Source: Merdicola sp048393175
Lineage (GTDB): Bacteria; Bacillota; Clostridia; TANB77; CAG-508
DNA: 18,436 nt
Assembly (NCBI GenBank): GCA_048393175.1
Contig: DBFJJM010000023.1
Coordinates: 1 to 18,436 of the forward strand
Direction of reading: 5' to 3'
Position numbers and translations under genes: made by a program. Of the stretch, positions 1-6,751 are shown piece by piece. Positions within the stretch are counted from its first letter, which is position 1; each line of letters opens with the position of its first letter. The notes beneath the pieces are model-generated. The model was not told where the DNA came from, did not search any database, and saw nothing but the letters and a program-made list of their open reading frames with translations.

Positions 1-47
1 TTTCTATTTTGGTTCATACTAAGAGTAAGAAAGGATGGTTTTTTAAA

Positions 48-494
48 ATGGATGAAAAAAACAATGAAAATTTAGAAATATTAAAAGAGCTTCACAAAGC
101 TGCAAAAATGGGAATGGACTCCCTTTCCTTTGTTTCTGAAAAAGTCGAGCAAGATGACTGTTTTAAGGATAATTTAAGTTTTCAATATACCCAATATGGT
201 CAAATGTTAGACCGCATTAATAAGTTATATGAAGATTATGGACAAATTCCAGAAGAAAATACCTTTATGAATACTGCTATGGGTTGGACAGGAGTACAGA
301 TGAACACATTAAACGATAAATCTACTTCCCATTTAGCAGATATGTTAATACAAGGAAGTACAATGGGTATTATTGAAGGAAGAAAACTATTAAATCATAA
401 AACAAATGGAATAGAAGAACCAGTAAAAAACTTAACAAATGAATTTGTTGCTTTTCAAGAAAACAATGTAGAACAATTAAAAAAGTTTTTATAA
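48..494 (+). CDS. Small helical protein of unknown function, possibly ferritin-like/DUF2383-like
   Basis: I chose the ATG at 48, which gives 148 aa, because AAAGGATGG sits just upstream at 30-38. An in-frame TTG at 9 would add 13 residues but has no better ribosome binding site. The protein looks all-helical and soluble, with no signal peptide or membrane segment. Its middle (QYTQYGQMLDRINKLYEDYG) and the later segment SHLADMLIQGSTMGIIEG resemble small four-helix proteins of Clostridia that I loosely associate with the ferritin-like/DUF2383 group. No metal-binding ExxH pair stands out, so I do not propose an iron or redox role. It lies about 100 bp upstream of the DUF4912 gene, with a candidate promoter between them, so the two may be separate units. 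The gene is probably real; the family placement is weak and the function is unknown. Confidence 0.6.
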   Translation: MDEKNNENLEILKELHKAAKMGMDSLSFVSEKVEQDDCFKDNLSFQYTQYGQMLDRINKLYEDYGQIPEENTFMNTAMGWTGVQMNTLNDKSTSHLADMLIQGSTMGIIEGRKLLNHKTNGIEEPVKNLTNEFVAFQENNVEQLKKFL

Positions 495-521
495 TTTTTT
501 ACAAATTTCTACTTTTTTCTA

Positions 522-550
522 TTGATATTCTTATCTTTTTGATATAGTAT
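522..550 (+). promoter_or_regulatory. Candidate sigma-A promoter for the DUF4912 gene
   Basis: TTGATA at 522-527 could be a -35. The -10 could be TATAGT at 543-548 (15-bp spacer) or TAGTAT at 545-550 (17-bp spacer). The start codon at 592 follows with a strong AAGGAGG at about 579-585. The region is very AT-rich, so look-alikes are common. Confidence 0.4.
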
Positions 551-591
551 ATAGAAAACAGATACGAAAGATTTACTAAGGAGGAAATTCG

Positions 592-1437
592 ATGCCAAGA
601 AAAGCAAAAGAAACGATAAAGAAAGATACAATAGAACAAACAGTAATTTCTCCTAAAAAAGAGAAAAAAACTTCTACTAAATCCAAATTGCAGGAGAGTA
701 AAAAAGGAGCTTCGGATAAAACATTAGCCAAAAAGAAACAAACTACCACTAAAAAGAAAACGTCTACTAGCTCTACTAAAAGCAGTACGAAAAAGGTAAC
801 TACACCCAAAACAAAACAAACAAAACATTCTTCTATCTTACCTATGCAAGACTTTCAAATCGAAGAATATTATGATTTACCTTATCGTTATGGGCAAACT
901 ACAGTAAAGATATTAGCTCAAACCCCTACTACTTTATTTATTTATTGGGAAATAGCAGACGATTTTATCAAGCAATGCACAAAACAATATGGAGAACATT
1001 TCTTTAAGGAAACAAAACCTGTTTTAGTGATTCATAATCAAACAAAACATTACTCTTTTGAAGTAGAAATTAATGATTTTGCCAATTGTTGGTATCTGAA
1101 AATTGCAGATAGTAATTGTAAGTATAAAATAGAATTAGGAAGAAGACCAAAACAAGACTCTAAGCTACTAATTCCTAATAACTTTTTTCCGATTTCCTCT
1201 TCCAATGAAATAGAATCACCAAATGACCATATTTTATTCGACTTTTATCAAAACAATGTTTATTTTCGAAATGTGAAAACAAATGTCAAAAAAGCAAAGC
1301 CAATTTCTCATTTTTCTTTTATGAAACGAGTCGGAACTTTACAAAAATTTTATCAAACATTATATAAAGAAGATATTGCTCAACTAAATGATTTATCCAA
1401 TCCATCTTCTCAAAATCCCACTTCCACTTTTCATTAA
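592..1437 (+). CDS. DUF4912 domain protein with a lysine-rich N-terminal tail
   Basis: This 281-aa protein has two parts. Residues 1 to about 80 are low complexity, rich in Lys, Thr and Ser (runs such as KKKQTTTKKKTSTS), and probably disordered and strongly basic. Residues about 95-230 carry DUF4912 hallmarks: LPYRYG at 96-101, FIYWEI at 116-121, WYLKI at 167-171 and ELGRR at 181-185. The molecular function of DUF4912 is not established to my knowledge. The gene lies directly upstream of a GH57 branching enzyme on the same strand. From memory, DUF4912 genes sit beside GH57/DUF1957 genes in other bacteria, so a role around storage glucan is a reasonable inference. The start is firm: an AAGGAGG site lies 6 bases before the ATG. 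A hairpin terminator follows the stop. The basic tail could bind nucleic acid or another polyanion, but nothing shows this directly. Confidence 0.8.
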   Translation: MPRKAKETIKKDTIEQTVISPKKEKKTSTKSKLQESKKGASDKTLAKKKQTTTKKKTSTSSTKSSTKKVTTPKTKQTKHSSILPMQDFQIEEYYDLPYRYGQTTVKILAQTPTTLFIYWEIADDFIKQCTKQYGEHFFKETKPVLVIHNQTKHYSFEVEINDFANCWYLKIADSNCKYKIELGRRPKQDSKLLIPNNFFPISSSNEIESPNDHILFDFYQNNVYFRNVKTNVKKAKPISHFSFMKRVGTLQKFYQTLYKEDIAQLNDLSNPSSQNPTSTFH

Positions 1438-1464
1438 AAGAAACAAGCAATTAAAAAGAAGGAT

Positions 1465-1490
1465 AAAAAGCGGAGAATACTCCGCTTTTT
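1465..1490 (+). terminator. Intrinsic terminator or attenuator between DUF4912 and branching enzyme genes
   Basis: AAAAAGCGGAG (1465-1475), loop AATA, and CTCCGCTTTTT (1480-1490) form a perfect 11-bp stem ending in five T. It starts 28 bp after the DUF4912 stop and ends 28 bp before the branching enzyme ATG, leaving no room for a promoter between hairpin and gene. Confidence 0.85.
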
Positions 1491-1518
1491 GATACTAATT
1501 CATACAAAGGAGAAAGTA

Positions 1519-3114
1519 ATGAATCAGAAAAATATTAAAGGATATGTTAGTTTTATCCTACACGCTCATTTACCTTTTGTACATCATCCAGAAAGTAATG
1601 ATTATTTAGAAGAGCAATGGCTTTTTGAAGCCATTTCAGAAACGTATCTTCCCCTTCTTACTAATTTTAATCAATTAGTAGAGCAAGGAGTTTCTTTTCG
1701 TATTACCATGTCAATGACTCCGCCTTTATTAGAAATGCTTGCCAACCCTTTATTACAAAAAAAATACATTCACTATTTAAAACAACATATTGAACTTGCT
1801 AAAAAAGAAATACAAAGAACCAAACAAAACCATAAGTTAAATGAACTTGCTCATTATTATTTCAATCGTTATTCTAATGATTTACATATCTTTCGAGATG
1901 TGTATTCTTGTAATATTATAGAAGGATTTAAGCATCTGCAAGATTTAGGTGTATTAGAAATTATCACTTGCGGTGCTACACACGGGTATTTTCCTATTTT
2001 ATATGTGAATGAAAAAACAGTAAAAGCTCAAATTGCCATTGGAGTAGAAACTTATAAAAAGTACTTTGGAAGACAACCAAAAGGAATTTGGCTACCAGAA
2101 TGTGGTTATATCCCTGAAGCTGACCCTTACTTAAAAGAATTTGGAATTGAGTATATGATTACCGAAAGTCATGGCATTTTATATGCTAATCCTACTCCTT
2201 TATATGGTACGTATGCACCTATTGTATCTCCTAATGGAGTAATTGCCTTTGGAAGAGATGCCGAATCTTCTAGACAAGTTTGGAGCTCAATTAATGGTTA
2301 TCCTGGTGATTATAACTACCGAGAATTTTATCGTGATATTGGCTATGAAGCTGACTATGACTATATTAAGCCATATATTGCTCATGATGGCGTTCGCGTT
2401 AATACAGGAATCAAGTATTATCGTATTACTGGAAAAACAGAACAAAAAGATTACTATCATTTGCAATGGGCACAAGATTCTATTTATAAACAAGCTGGTC
2501 ACTTTTTTGACAGTAGACAAAAACAAATATCACAAATTGCTCCTTTTATGGATGTTCCACCTATTATTACTTGTCCTTATGATGCAGAACTATATGGTCA
2601 TTGGTGGTATGAAGGTCCAGATTGGCTTTCTGTTCTATTTAAAAAAATATATTATGACCAATGTGATTTTGCTTTAATTACTCCTAGTGAATATCTCGAA
2701 AAATATCCCGAAATGCAAGAATGTACTCCGTGTCGTTCTAGCTGGGGAGCAAACGGTTATAGCGAAGTATGGCTTAATCCTTCTAATGATTATGTGCATA
2801 AACATCTTCATGTGGCAGGAGACCGTATTGTAGAACTTGCCCACCTATTTCCAAATGAAAAAAAGAATTTAAAAAGAAGAGCTTTAAATCAATGTGCAAG
2901 AGAACTGTTGCTTGCACAAAGTAGTGATTGGCTATTTATCATCACAAATGGTACAATGGTAGATTACGCCAAAAAAAGAATTAAAGACCACATTGGTCGT
3001 TTCACTAAATTATATAACCAAATTAAGACAAATCAAATCGATAGTGAATTTGTAAAAGAAATTCAAAAAAAAGACCCTATTTTTAAAGATATCGATTATA
3101 TGATTTATTACTAA
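1519..3114 (+). CDS. 1,4-alpha-glucan branching enzyme, glycoside hydrolase family 57
   Basis: A cytoplasmic GH57 (DUF1957-type) enzyme that cuts alpha-1,4 glucan chains and rejoins them through alpha-1,6 bonds, making branches in glycogen-like storage glucan. The start at 1519 has AAGGAG at 1507-1512; an in-frame TTG at 1489 lies inside the terminator and is rejected. The resulting 531 aa is the usual size for bacterial GH57 branching enzymes. The N-terminus has the family HAHLPFV motif. The predicted nucleophile is Glu194 in WLPECGY. The acid/base is Asp355 in CPYDAELYGHWWYEGP, matching Glu184 and Asp353 of the Thermus enzyme as I recall them. Both are present, so the enzyme should be active. 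It shares the strand with the DUF4912 gene, and a GH133 debranching enzyme lies further right. The symbol glgB is usually kept for the unrelated GH13 enzyme, so none is given. Confidence 0.93.
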   Translation: MNQKNIKGYVSFILHAHLPFVHHPESNDYLEEQWLFEAISETYLPLLTNFNQLVEQGVSFRITMSMTPPLLEMLANPLLQKKYIHYLKQHIELAKKEIQRTKQNHKLNELAHYYFNRYSNDLHIFRDVYSCNIIEGFKHLQDLGVLEIITCGATHGYFPILYVNEKTVKAQIAIGVETYKKYFGRQPKGIWLPECGYIPEADPYLKEFGIEYMITESHGILYANPTPLYGTYAPIVSPNGVIAFGRDAESSRQVWSSINGYPGDYNYREFYRDIGYEADYDYIKPYIAHDGVRVNTGIKYYRITGKTEQKDYYHLQWAQDSIYKQAGHFFDSRQKQISQIAPFMDVPPIITCPYDAELYGHWWYEGPDWLSVLFKKIYYDQCDFALITPSEYLEKYPEMQECTPCRSSWGANGYSEVWLNPSNDYVHKHLHVAGDRIVELAHLFPNEKKNLKRRALNQCARELLLAQSSDWLFIITNGTMVDYAKKRIKDHIGRFTKLYNQIKTNQIDSEFVKEIQKKDPIFKDIDYMIYY

Positions 3115-3137
3115 CATACAAGCTACCAAAAAATAGT

Positions 3138-3204
3138 CTCCCGAATAATATATGTATAATGAAATGTCTTTCAGTAGATACTATTACATATATCATGAAG
3201 GGAG
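3138..3204 (+). promoter_or_regulatory. Possible 5' UTR hairpin masking the ytxC ribosome binding site, with an internal TATAAT
   Basis: CTCCC (3138-3142) pairs with GGGAG (3200-3204), the core of the ytxC Shine-Dalgarno. ATATATGTA (3148-3156) pairs with TACATATAT (3185-3193). The outer flanks AAAAAAT and ATTTTTT can extend the pairing. A TATAAT at 3155-3160 lies inside the left arm; no good -35 is seen (AATAGT at 3132-3137). The fold is read by eye only. Confidence 0.4.
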
Positions 3205-3212
3205 ATTTTTTA

Positions 3213-4070
3213 ATGAAATCATTTTGCATTAAAACCAATCATAAAAACATCATTCATTGTCTACTAAAAGACTTTAGCAAGACAACTTTAGATTCTGTCT
3301 ATCTTTCCAATCGCCAGTTTAAAAATTATGAAAATGTGATTATTCATTATACTGGAAAAAATAACGAGGACTTTTACGAATTACTTTGTACTACTTTAAC
3401 GAATCTTATTTTAGCCCTTTATGAAAATACCATTATGCGAAAAATGATTGATTTTAATTATTTCTATTTTTCTTCTCCTGAAAAAAAAGAAATCTTTGAA
3501 AATTGTCAAACTTTTTTACAAGATTCTACTAATATTGAAAATCATATTCGAAAAGAGCATTTATATCATGCTTTACTTCATTATGTGTGTGAGAATAAAT
3601 CTATGGTATTAGATGGATTTATTTGCTTTCGTTTGAAAAATTATATGAAGATTTTAGATTATATTGTTGATTCTTCTGTTAATAACTTTTTAATCGAAAA
3701 AGAATACAACGAATTTATTGATTTACTAAAAATGTATATTAATTCTCAAGCAAAAGAAGCTTCTTTAATAGATTGTGTACATTTAATTTACCGAAATGGA
3801 GAATCTACCCTTTTAGACGAAGAAAAAAATAGCATTCCTATTACTGAAAACATTAGTAATGCTAGATTCTTATCCGATATTTCCTTTTCGTCTAATGATT
3901 ATGCACTAAATACACTTCTTACTCTTTTACCACAAAGAATTATTATTCATGAAATTGACAAAGAAGACGAATTTATTCAAACTCTCAAATTAATTTTTGA
4001 TAGGCGTATTTTAATTTGTACGAATTGTAATCTTTGTGAAACATATAAAATGGCATATATTAAATCATAA
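3213..4070 (+). CDS. ytxC: YtxC-like sporulation protein
   Basis: This 285-aa protein matches the YtxC-like family, found in endospore formers and annotated as a putative sporulation protein of unknown mechanism. The best evidence is the block DGFICFRLKNY at 134-144, followed by FLIEKEYNEFIDLLKMYI at 159-176, which is the conserved core as I know it. A Cys cluster (ICTNCNLC) lies near the C-terminus and could bind a metal. No signal peptide or membrane segment is evident. The start at 3213 is supported by AAGGGAG at 3198-3204, 8 bases upstream; the longer in-frame ATG at 3159 overlaps a TATAAT box and is rejected. The stop codon lies inside the following hairpin. The gene is about 100 bp downstream of the branching enzyme and may be read from that transcript, from its own promoter, or both. 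Confidence 0.78.
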   Translation: MKSFCIKTNHKNIIHCLLKDFSKTTLDSVYLSNRQFKNYENVIIHYTGKNNEDFYELLCTTLTNLILALYENTIMRKMIDFNYFYFSSPEKKEIFENCQTFLQDSTNIENHIRKEHLYHALLHYVCENKSMVLDGFICFRLKNYMKILDYIVDSSVNNFLIEKEYNEFIDLLKMYINSQAKEASLIDCVHLIYRNGESTLLDEEKNSIPITENISNARFLSDISFSSNDYALNTLLTLLPQRIIIHEIDKEDEFIQTLKLIFDRRILICTNCNLCETYKMAYIKS

Positions 4071-4099
4071 ACGCACGTTTTACGTGCGTTTATGATTTA
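4061..4099 (+). terminator. Perfect 18-bp hairpin terminating ytxC, probably acting in both directions
   Basis: The arm 4061-4078 and its exact complement 4082-4099 enclose a TTT loop. The arm begins TAAATCATAAACG and the apex reads ACGTTTTACGT. The ytxC stop (4068-4070) lies within the left arm. On the other strand it ends 9 bp beyond the stop of the 99-aa gene, so it can serve the convergent genes. Its sequence is closely related to the hairpin at 14588-14641. Confidence 0.85.
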
Positions 4100-4107
4100 A
4101 TTTGGCT

Positions 4108-4407
4108 CTACAATTTAATGAGCCTGCGGGTATCTTCGAGTTCGGAAATGAACTTCCGAATCGCATCTTGTGCTACTGAGATGGAAATTTCACCTGTACA
4201 AACTTTGCGAATAAAGTTCAAATAAGACTGCCTATCCTCAGTAAGATTTCTCCATTTCGGTGCATTTTGTGCAAAGATGCCAATTTCCTCGTTAAGCCTA
4301 TCACCCTCTGTATAGCTCTCGAGTGCAGTTAATAACCTTTGACTGACACTGATAGCAGAGTCTATCTCTTCTGCGATTCTCCGAACTTTTTGTGCAACGA
4401 ACAACAT
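4108..4407 (-). CDS. Orphan 99-aa protein, GC-rich for this genome, function unknown
   Basis: I do not recognise the family. The 99-aa product looks soluble and helical, with many charged residues, no signal peptide, no membrane segment and no cysteine cluster. The start has a clear ribosome binding site (GAGG, complement of 4416-4419, 8 bases from the ATG), so it is very likely a real gene. It stands out by composition: 98 of 240 bases from 4141 to 4380 are G or C (41%), whereas a line of the neighbouring S66 gene (4561-4620) has 16 of 60. It also uses codons rare nearby, such as CGC- and CGG-type arginine codons. It is the last gene of the - strand block, 140 bp after the S66 peptidase gene and facing ytxC. 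Recent horizontal gain is plausible. It could be a phage- or plasmid-type accessory protein, but nothing shows this. Confidence 0.6.
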   Translation of the reverse strand: MLFVAQKVRRIAEEIDSAISVSQRLLTALESYTEGDRLNEEIGIFAQNAPKWRNLTEDRQSYLNFIRKVCTGEISISVAQDAIRKFISELEDTRRLIKL

Positions 4408-4512
4408 ATTGTTGTCCTCTTTTCTGTTGTTTCTACCCTTATTCTATTTTGTTTATTATCATAAATTTATCTAGTTACTTCTTCTATACATCATTCGTAT
4501 AATTACTTTTAC

Positions 4513-4541
4513 TTTATATCTCTAGCACTTATTCTAAACAA
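4513..4541 (-). promoter_or_regulatory. Candidate promoter for the 99-aa gene
   Basis: On the - strand TTGTTT (4536-4541), a 17-bp spacer and TATAAA (4513-4518) lie about 106 bp before the start codon. The -10 is good and the -35 weak. It would let the GC-rich orphan be expressed apart from the S66 gene. Confidence 0.3.
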
Positions 4542-4547
4542 GTATAT

Positions 4548-5543
4548 TTAATTCTTTATCTTTATTTTTACTACTTCAGTAGTATCTATTGTTGTATAGC
4601 CACCAATTGGAAAAGTAAAAATTGGAGTTGTATGACCGAAATTTGCATTTATCATAACAGGTATATCCATAAGTTCTCTCTTTGTTTCAATGATTTCTTT
4701 CCATTTTTGTTCATTCATATTAGACTTTTTTTCTGCTCTTCCAATGACAAGACCTTTTATCTTTTTACCTTTTAAATGATGTAACAAAGATTGTAAATCT
4801 CTATCAAATTCTCTTATAAATTCGTTTCCTACAAGATCATCATCCTCTAAAAAAAGAATACTGTTAGTCGCATCTGGCATATATTCTGTTCCTTGTAATA
4901 AATTTAGAGTACATAAGTTTCCACCTATTATTTTTCCTTCCGCTTTTCCACTCTTAATTATTTTCATACCATCATTGTTTATAAATTCTCTGTTTTCTTG
5001 TTCTTTATACCATGAATCATCACTCCACTGCTCTGAGTTTTCTATAAAAACATCTTTCCTATCCATTAACATATCTTTAAAATACTTCATTGTATAATCA
5101 AACCCATACTTCATTCCAAAACTAGAAAAATGTGGTCCATAATAAGTAACTAAGCCTGTCTTTGTATAAATTGCATTAAGAAGTGCTGTTATATCCGAAA
5201 ATCCACATATAATCTTAGGATTTTCTTTGATTAAATTATAATCAATGTAATCTAATAATTGATTTACATTATAACCACCTGTTACGGTTAAAATTGCTTT
5301 AACCTTTTTATCTTTAAATGCCTCATGCAAGTCTTCTACTCTATCTGATATAGTCGCACATCCAAAATCATCATTAATTGAATGCATCACATTTTTTCCA
5401 AATGTAACTTTAAATCCTAATTGCTCTAATCTTCCTTTTGCTATTCTAATTACTTCTTCTCTTAGAATTTTCATACTTCTTGATGGTGCAATTACCCTTA
5501 TTTCATCATCTATCTTTAGCTTATTTGGTATAATTTTATCCAT
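4548..5543 (-). CDS. S66 family serine peptidase, LD-carboxypeptidase / MccF-like
   Basis: This 331-aa protein belongs to peptidase family S66, whose members are cytoplasmic serine carboxypeptidases. Some (LdcA) trim the terminal D-Ala from murein tetrapeptides during wall recycling; others (MccF) cleave the nucleotide-peptide antibiotic microcin C and give immunity. The predicted triad is complete: Ser116 in the nucleophile elbow CGFSD, Glu233 in ILFLED, and His304 in NFGHTTPIFTFPIGG. The GHTxPxxTxPxG-type ending and the length favour the MccF-like branch over the roughly 300-aa LdcA, but sequence alone does not fix the substrate. There is no signal peptide. A purine-rich GGGAAGG stretch lies just upstream of the ATG. 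It is 43 bp downstream of a small membrane protein gene and in the same block as a GNAT acetyltransferase, a pairing that fits self-protection against peptide-nucleotide toxins. Confidence 0.88.
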   Translation of the reverse strand: MDKIIPNKLKIDDEIRVIAPSRSMKILREEVIRIAKGRLEQLGFKVTFGKNVMHSINDDFGCATISDRVEDLHEAFKDKKVKAILTVTGGYNVNQLLDYIDYNLIKENPKIICGFSDITALLNAIYTKTGLVTYYGPHFSSFGMKYGFDYTMKYFKDMLMDRKDVFIENSEQWSDDSWYKEQENREFINNDGMKIIKSGKAEGKIIGGNLCTLNLLQGTEYMPDATNSILFLEDDDLVGNEFIREFDRDLQSLLHHLKGKKIKGLVIGRAEKKSNMNEQKWKEIIETKRELMDIPVMINANFGHTTPIFTFPIGGYTTIDTTEVVKIKIKN

Positions 5544-5586
5544 CTTCCTTCTTACCTTCCCTATTTTTTATAAAATCGTTCTTCTT

Positions 5587-5814
5587 TTATTTGGATAATT
5601 TCCTTCTAATTCTTTTTATCGAATAAATCACAAATAGAACTATCAATATAACTATTGAGACTATACCTATGCAAAGTGAAATAGAAAAATATCCCATACT
5701 TTGCGGAATGGTCAAACCTAAATCGATTGGGCTATAAAATAGAAATGAACTTATGAAACTAAACACTGTAATGATTATATTGATAATGAAAACCACTTTT
5801 ATCCATCGCTTCAT
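5587..5814 (-). CDS. Small two-helix membrane protein of unknown function
   Basis: The 75-aa product has two clear hydrophobic helices, about residues 7-27 (VFIINIIITVFSFISSFLF) and 44-66 (ISLCIGIVSIVILIVLFVIY), with a short linker and a basic C-terminal tail (SIKRIRRKLSK) likely to stay in the cytoplasm. The start is well supported by AGGGGG, 6 bases from the ATG. I recognise no family. It lies 20 bp after the other small membrane protein gene and 43 bp before the S66 gene, so the three are probably co-transcribed. The pattern fits a small membrane accessory or immunity-type protein, but that is only a guess from size and context. Confidence 0.6.
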   Translation of the reverse strand: MKRWIKVVFIINIIITVFSFISSFLFYSPIDLGLTIPQSMGYFSISLCIGIVSIVILIVLFVIYSIKRIRRKLSK

Positions 5815-5834
5815 TGTTTTCCCCCTATAGCTAA

Positions 5835-6029
5835 TTATTTTCCTTCTTCCGAAAATAAAAAGTTTCCATCCTTGCTTTTTTCTACATCTTCTCCATTTTG
5901 ACTAAATAAGAAATCCGCTTCTAATTTAGTATATTTGCTTTTTAAGTTAAAATATAACCCAATCATTATAGCAAGTGCAATCATCAAAATAATACTGATA
6001 GATAGAAGCATTTTATTTAATTTGTTCAT
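5835..6029 (-). CDS. Small single-pass membrane protein of unknown function
   Basis: The 64-aa product has one hydrophobic segment at about residues 8-28 (LLSISIILMIALAIMIGLYF) after a short basic start (MNKLNK), then an acidic, polar tail. It is probably anchored with the N-terminus in the cytoplasm and the tail outside. A short imperfect repeat occurs in the tail (DFLFSQNGE and NFLFSEEGK). GGGA lies about 7 bases before the ATG, and a candidate promoter lies at 6065-6093. No family is recognised. It is the first gene of a likely three-gene unit with the two-helix membrane protein and the S66 peptidase. Confidence 0.55.
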   Translation of the reverse strand: MNKLNKMLLSISIILMIALAIMIGLYFNLKSKYTKLEADFLFSQNGEDVEKSKDGNFLFSEEGK

Positions 6030-6064
6030 CCTACATCCCTTCCCTTTCTTTTTATACTAATTAT

Positions 6065-6093
6065 GGTATATCATTTCGTTACAATTTTGTCCA
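6065..6093 (-). promoter_or_regulatory. Candidate sigma-A promoter for the membrane protein / S66 unit
   Basis: On the - strand TGGACA (6088-6093), a 17-bp spacer and TATACC (6065-6070) lie 36 bp upstream of the 64-aa gene. The -35 differs from TTGACA by one base; the -10 matches four of six. Confidence 0.4.
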
Positions 6094-6122
6094 CTATACT
6101 TTATAAAAAACTCATTTATCTA

Positions 6123-6686
6123 TCACAATTTCCTTTTATTTTTGATGTATTCTCCTTTTAATTCTTCTGCTAATATATCCATTGAAATTCTATCATAATA
6201 GGTCCCATCTAAAAAAATACATTTTCTTCTTCTTCCATATTCTTTAAATCCACACTTTTGATAACAATGGATAGCAGCTTCATTCCATTCTAAAACATCT
6301 AAAGCAATATTATTTAGATTTAAATAACGAAAACCATATTCTAAAATTAAATGAATCGCTTCTGTTCCATATCCCTTGTGTCTTGCCTCTTGGTTCCCAA
6401 TAAAAATACCAAGAGTAGCAGTACGATGAAGATGATTTATTTTTTCGAGTGAAATCGTACCAATCATATTCTCTGTTTCTTTTTCAATTATTACAAAACT
6501 CGCTTCATCATCACAGTGATTTTGTAACCACTCTTTTTCTGCTTGTAGAGTAGTTATCATACTACTTCTATTTACATAGTCTGTTACATTAAAGTCATTA
6601 AACCATTTGGTAAATAGCTCGGCATCTTCACAAGACCTTGGTGATAAATAGATTCTTTCTCCTTCTAATTTTTTAAAATATTTCAT
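6123..6686 (-). CDS. GNAT family N-acetyltransferase, RimJ/RimL-like
   Basis: A 187-aa cytoplasmic GNAT enzyme that should transfer an acetyl group from acetyl-CoA to an amine. The N-terminus (LEGERIYLSPRSCEDAE) is typical of the RimJ/RimL-like Acetyltransf_3 group. The acetyl-CoA binding motif A is at 98-110, with HKGYGTEA giving the RxxGxG-type loop. Motif B is at 135-147 (NEAAIHCYQKCGF). The substrate cannot be read from sequence; relatives modify ribosomal protein N-termini, polyamines, antibiotics or aminoacyl-nucleotide toxins. I chose the ATG at 6686, because AAGGAGGGG (complement of 6692-6700) precedes it. The in-frame ATG at 6719 lies inside a terminator hairpin and is rejected. The gene directly follows a promoter-leader-terminator module, so transcription is probably controlled by read-through of that terminator. 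Confidence 0.88.
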   Translation of the reverse strand: MKYFKKLEGERIYLSPRSCEDAELFTKWFNDFNVTDYVNRSSMITTLQAEKEWLQNHCDDEASFVIIEKETENMIGTISLEKINHLHRTATLGIFIGNQEARHKGYGTEAIHLILEYGFRYLNLNNIALDVLEWNEAAIHCYQKCGFKEYGRRRKCIFLDGTYYDRISMDILAEELKGEYIKNKRKL

Positions 6687-6708
6687 TTTTTCCCCTCCTT
6701 TTTTATTT

Positions 6709-6751
6709 AAAAAATCCATGAAAAAGTCTTTTTAAGACTCCTCCATGGATT
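6709..6751 (-). terminator. Intrinsic terminator of the leader RNA
   Basis: On the - strand AAUCCAUG pairs with CAUGGAUU, GAGG pairs with UUUU through G-U and A-U pairs, and AGUCUU pairs with AAGACU around an AAA loop. The 18-bp stem (6713-6730 with 6734-6751) is followed by a U run down to 6709. Confidence 0.85.

Noticed and set aside
576..809. Open frame on the - strand opposite the DUF4912 tail, rich in Phe, Val and Leu
   Set aside because: It is the mirror of the Lys/Thr-rich coding repeat, has no ribosome binding site and no independent support.
592..830. Lysine-rich DUF4912 tail as a histone H1-like or DNA-packing protein
   Set aside because: Composition is similar, but the tail is fused to a DUF4912 domain and lacks a regular repeat; low complexity alone is not evidence for DNA packing.
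2243..2677. 144-codon open frame inside the branching enzyme gene
   Set aside because: It overlaps a fully conserved GH57 core in another frame and its product has no recognisable features.
6684..6719. Longer start for the acetyltransferase at 6719
   Set aside because: The extra codons lie in the terminator hairpin and U run, whereas the ATG at 6686 has a strong AAGGAGGGG site.
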